From assembly GCA_964399955.1 (NCBI GenBank), contig CAYNST010000151.1, positions 1 to 7,037 on the forward strand: DNA of 7,037 nt, in the 5' to 3' direction. The notes under the pieces were generated by a model. The model was not told the DNA's origin. It saw only the letters and a program-made list of their open reading frames with translations, and ran no database searches. Below, one piece after another: positions 7,034 through 7,037 of this stretch; within the stretch, counting starts at the first letter, position 1; every line of letters starts with the position of its first letter. This DNA is from CAYNST01 sp964399955. GTDB taxonomy: Bacteria > Pseudomonadota > Gammaproteobacteria > Pseudomonadales > Cellvibrionaceae. A program made the position numbers and the translations under genes.

Positions 7034-7037
7034 TCGA

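Larger units (their letters stand above)
6113..7037. other. Upstream region with no convincing gene
   Basis: About 925 bases upstream of the kinase. Short ORFs on both strands (longest 90 codons on the minus strand at 6234-6506; 70 codons on the plus strand at 6505-6717) have no recognisable domain, and I treat them as chance. The kinase promoter should lie here: an AT-rich minus-strand block around 6226-6237 includes AATAAT (plus positions 6230-6235), close to a -10 box, but no good -35 lies at the right distance. Structured elements are the paired hairpins at 6136-6167, a possible stem at 6547-6588, a weak hairpin TTGAAGC/GCTTTAA at 6395-6415, and the hairpin cluster at 6979-7033. A decayed gene cannot be excluded. 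Confidence 0.6.

Overview
The window looks like part of a gammaproteobacterial chromosome of roughly balanced GC. The organism call is an inference from the gene content: a lipoprotein-type family 26 mannan hydrolase like those of Cellvibrio and its relatives, a large soluble CheB-CheR sensor kinase, and short GC-rich hairpin repeats between genes. No rRNA, tRNA, transposase, phage gene or CRISPR array was seen, so genus and family cannot be fixed.

Only two genes are convincing, both on the minus strand. The first in transcription order (6112 down to 2324) encodes a 1262-residue cytoplasmic signalling protein: CheB methylesterase, CheR methyltransferase, a PAS-like region, a long regular heptad coiled coil, PAS, histidine kinase core and a C-terminal receiver. 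About 630 bases further along the same strand lies a GH26 glycoside hydrolase with a lipoprotein signal peptide (1697 down to 420), predicted to cut beta-mannan at the cell surface. The wide gap suggests separate transcription units. Nothing in the sequence proves that the kinase controls the hydrolase.

The non-coding parts make up about a third of the window and hold most of the unexplained structure. The left end is an array of a 7-base unit (TGTGAGC). A perfect 10-bp hairpin lies just past the hydrolase stop. The gap between the genes holds a 22-base dyad and a separate GC-rich hairpin. Two overlapping hairpins sit 24 bases upstream of the kinase start. The right-hand 925 bases carry no convincing gene and end in three closely packed hairpins, the last with an AGGGAT loop, which look like the start of a structured repeat continuing past the window.

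I did not find a clearly new multi-gene system. The best leads are the hairpin repeats near the kinase and at the right edge, the dyad upstream of the mannanase, and the intact multi-domain layout of the kinase.
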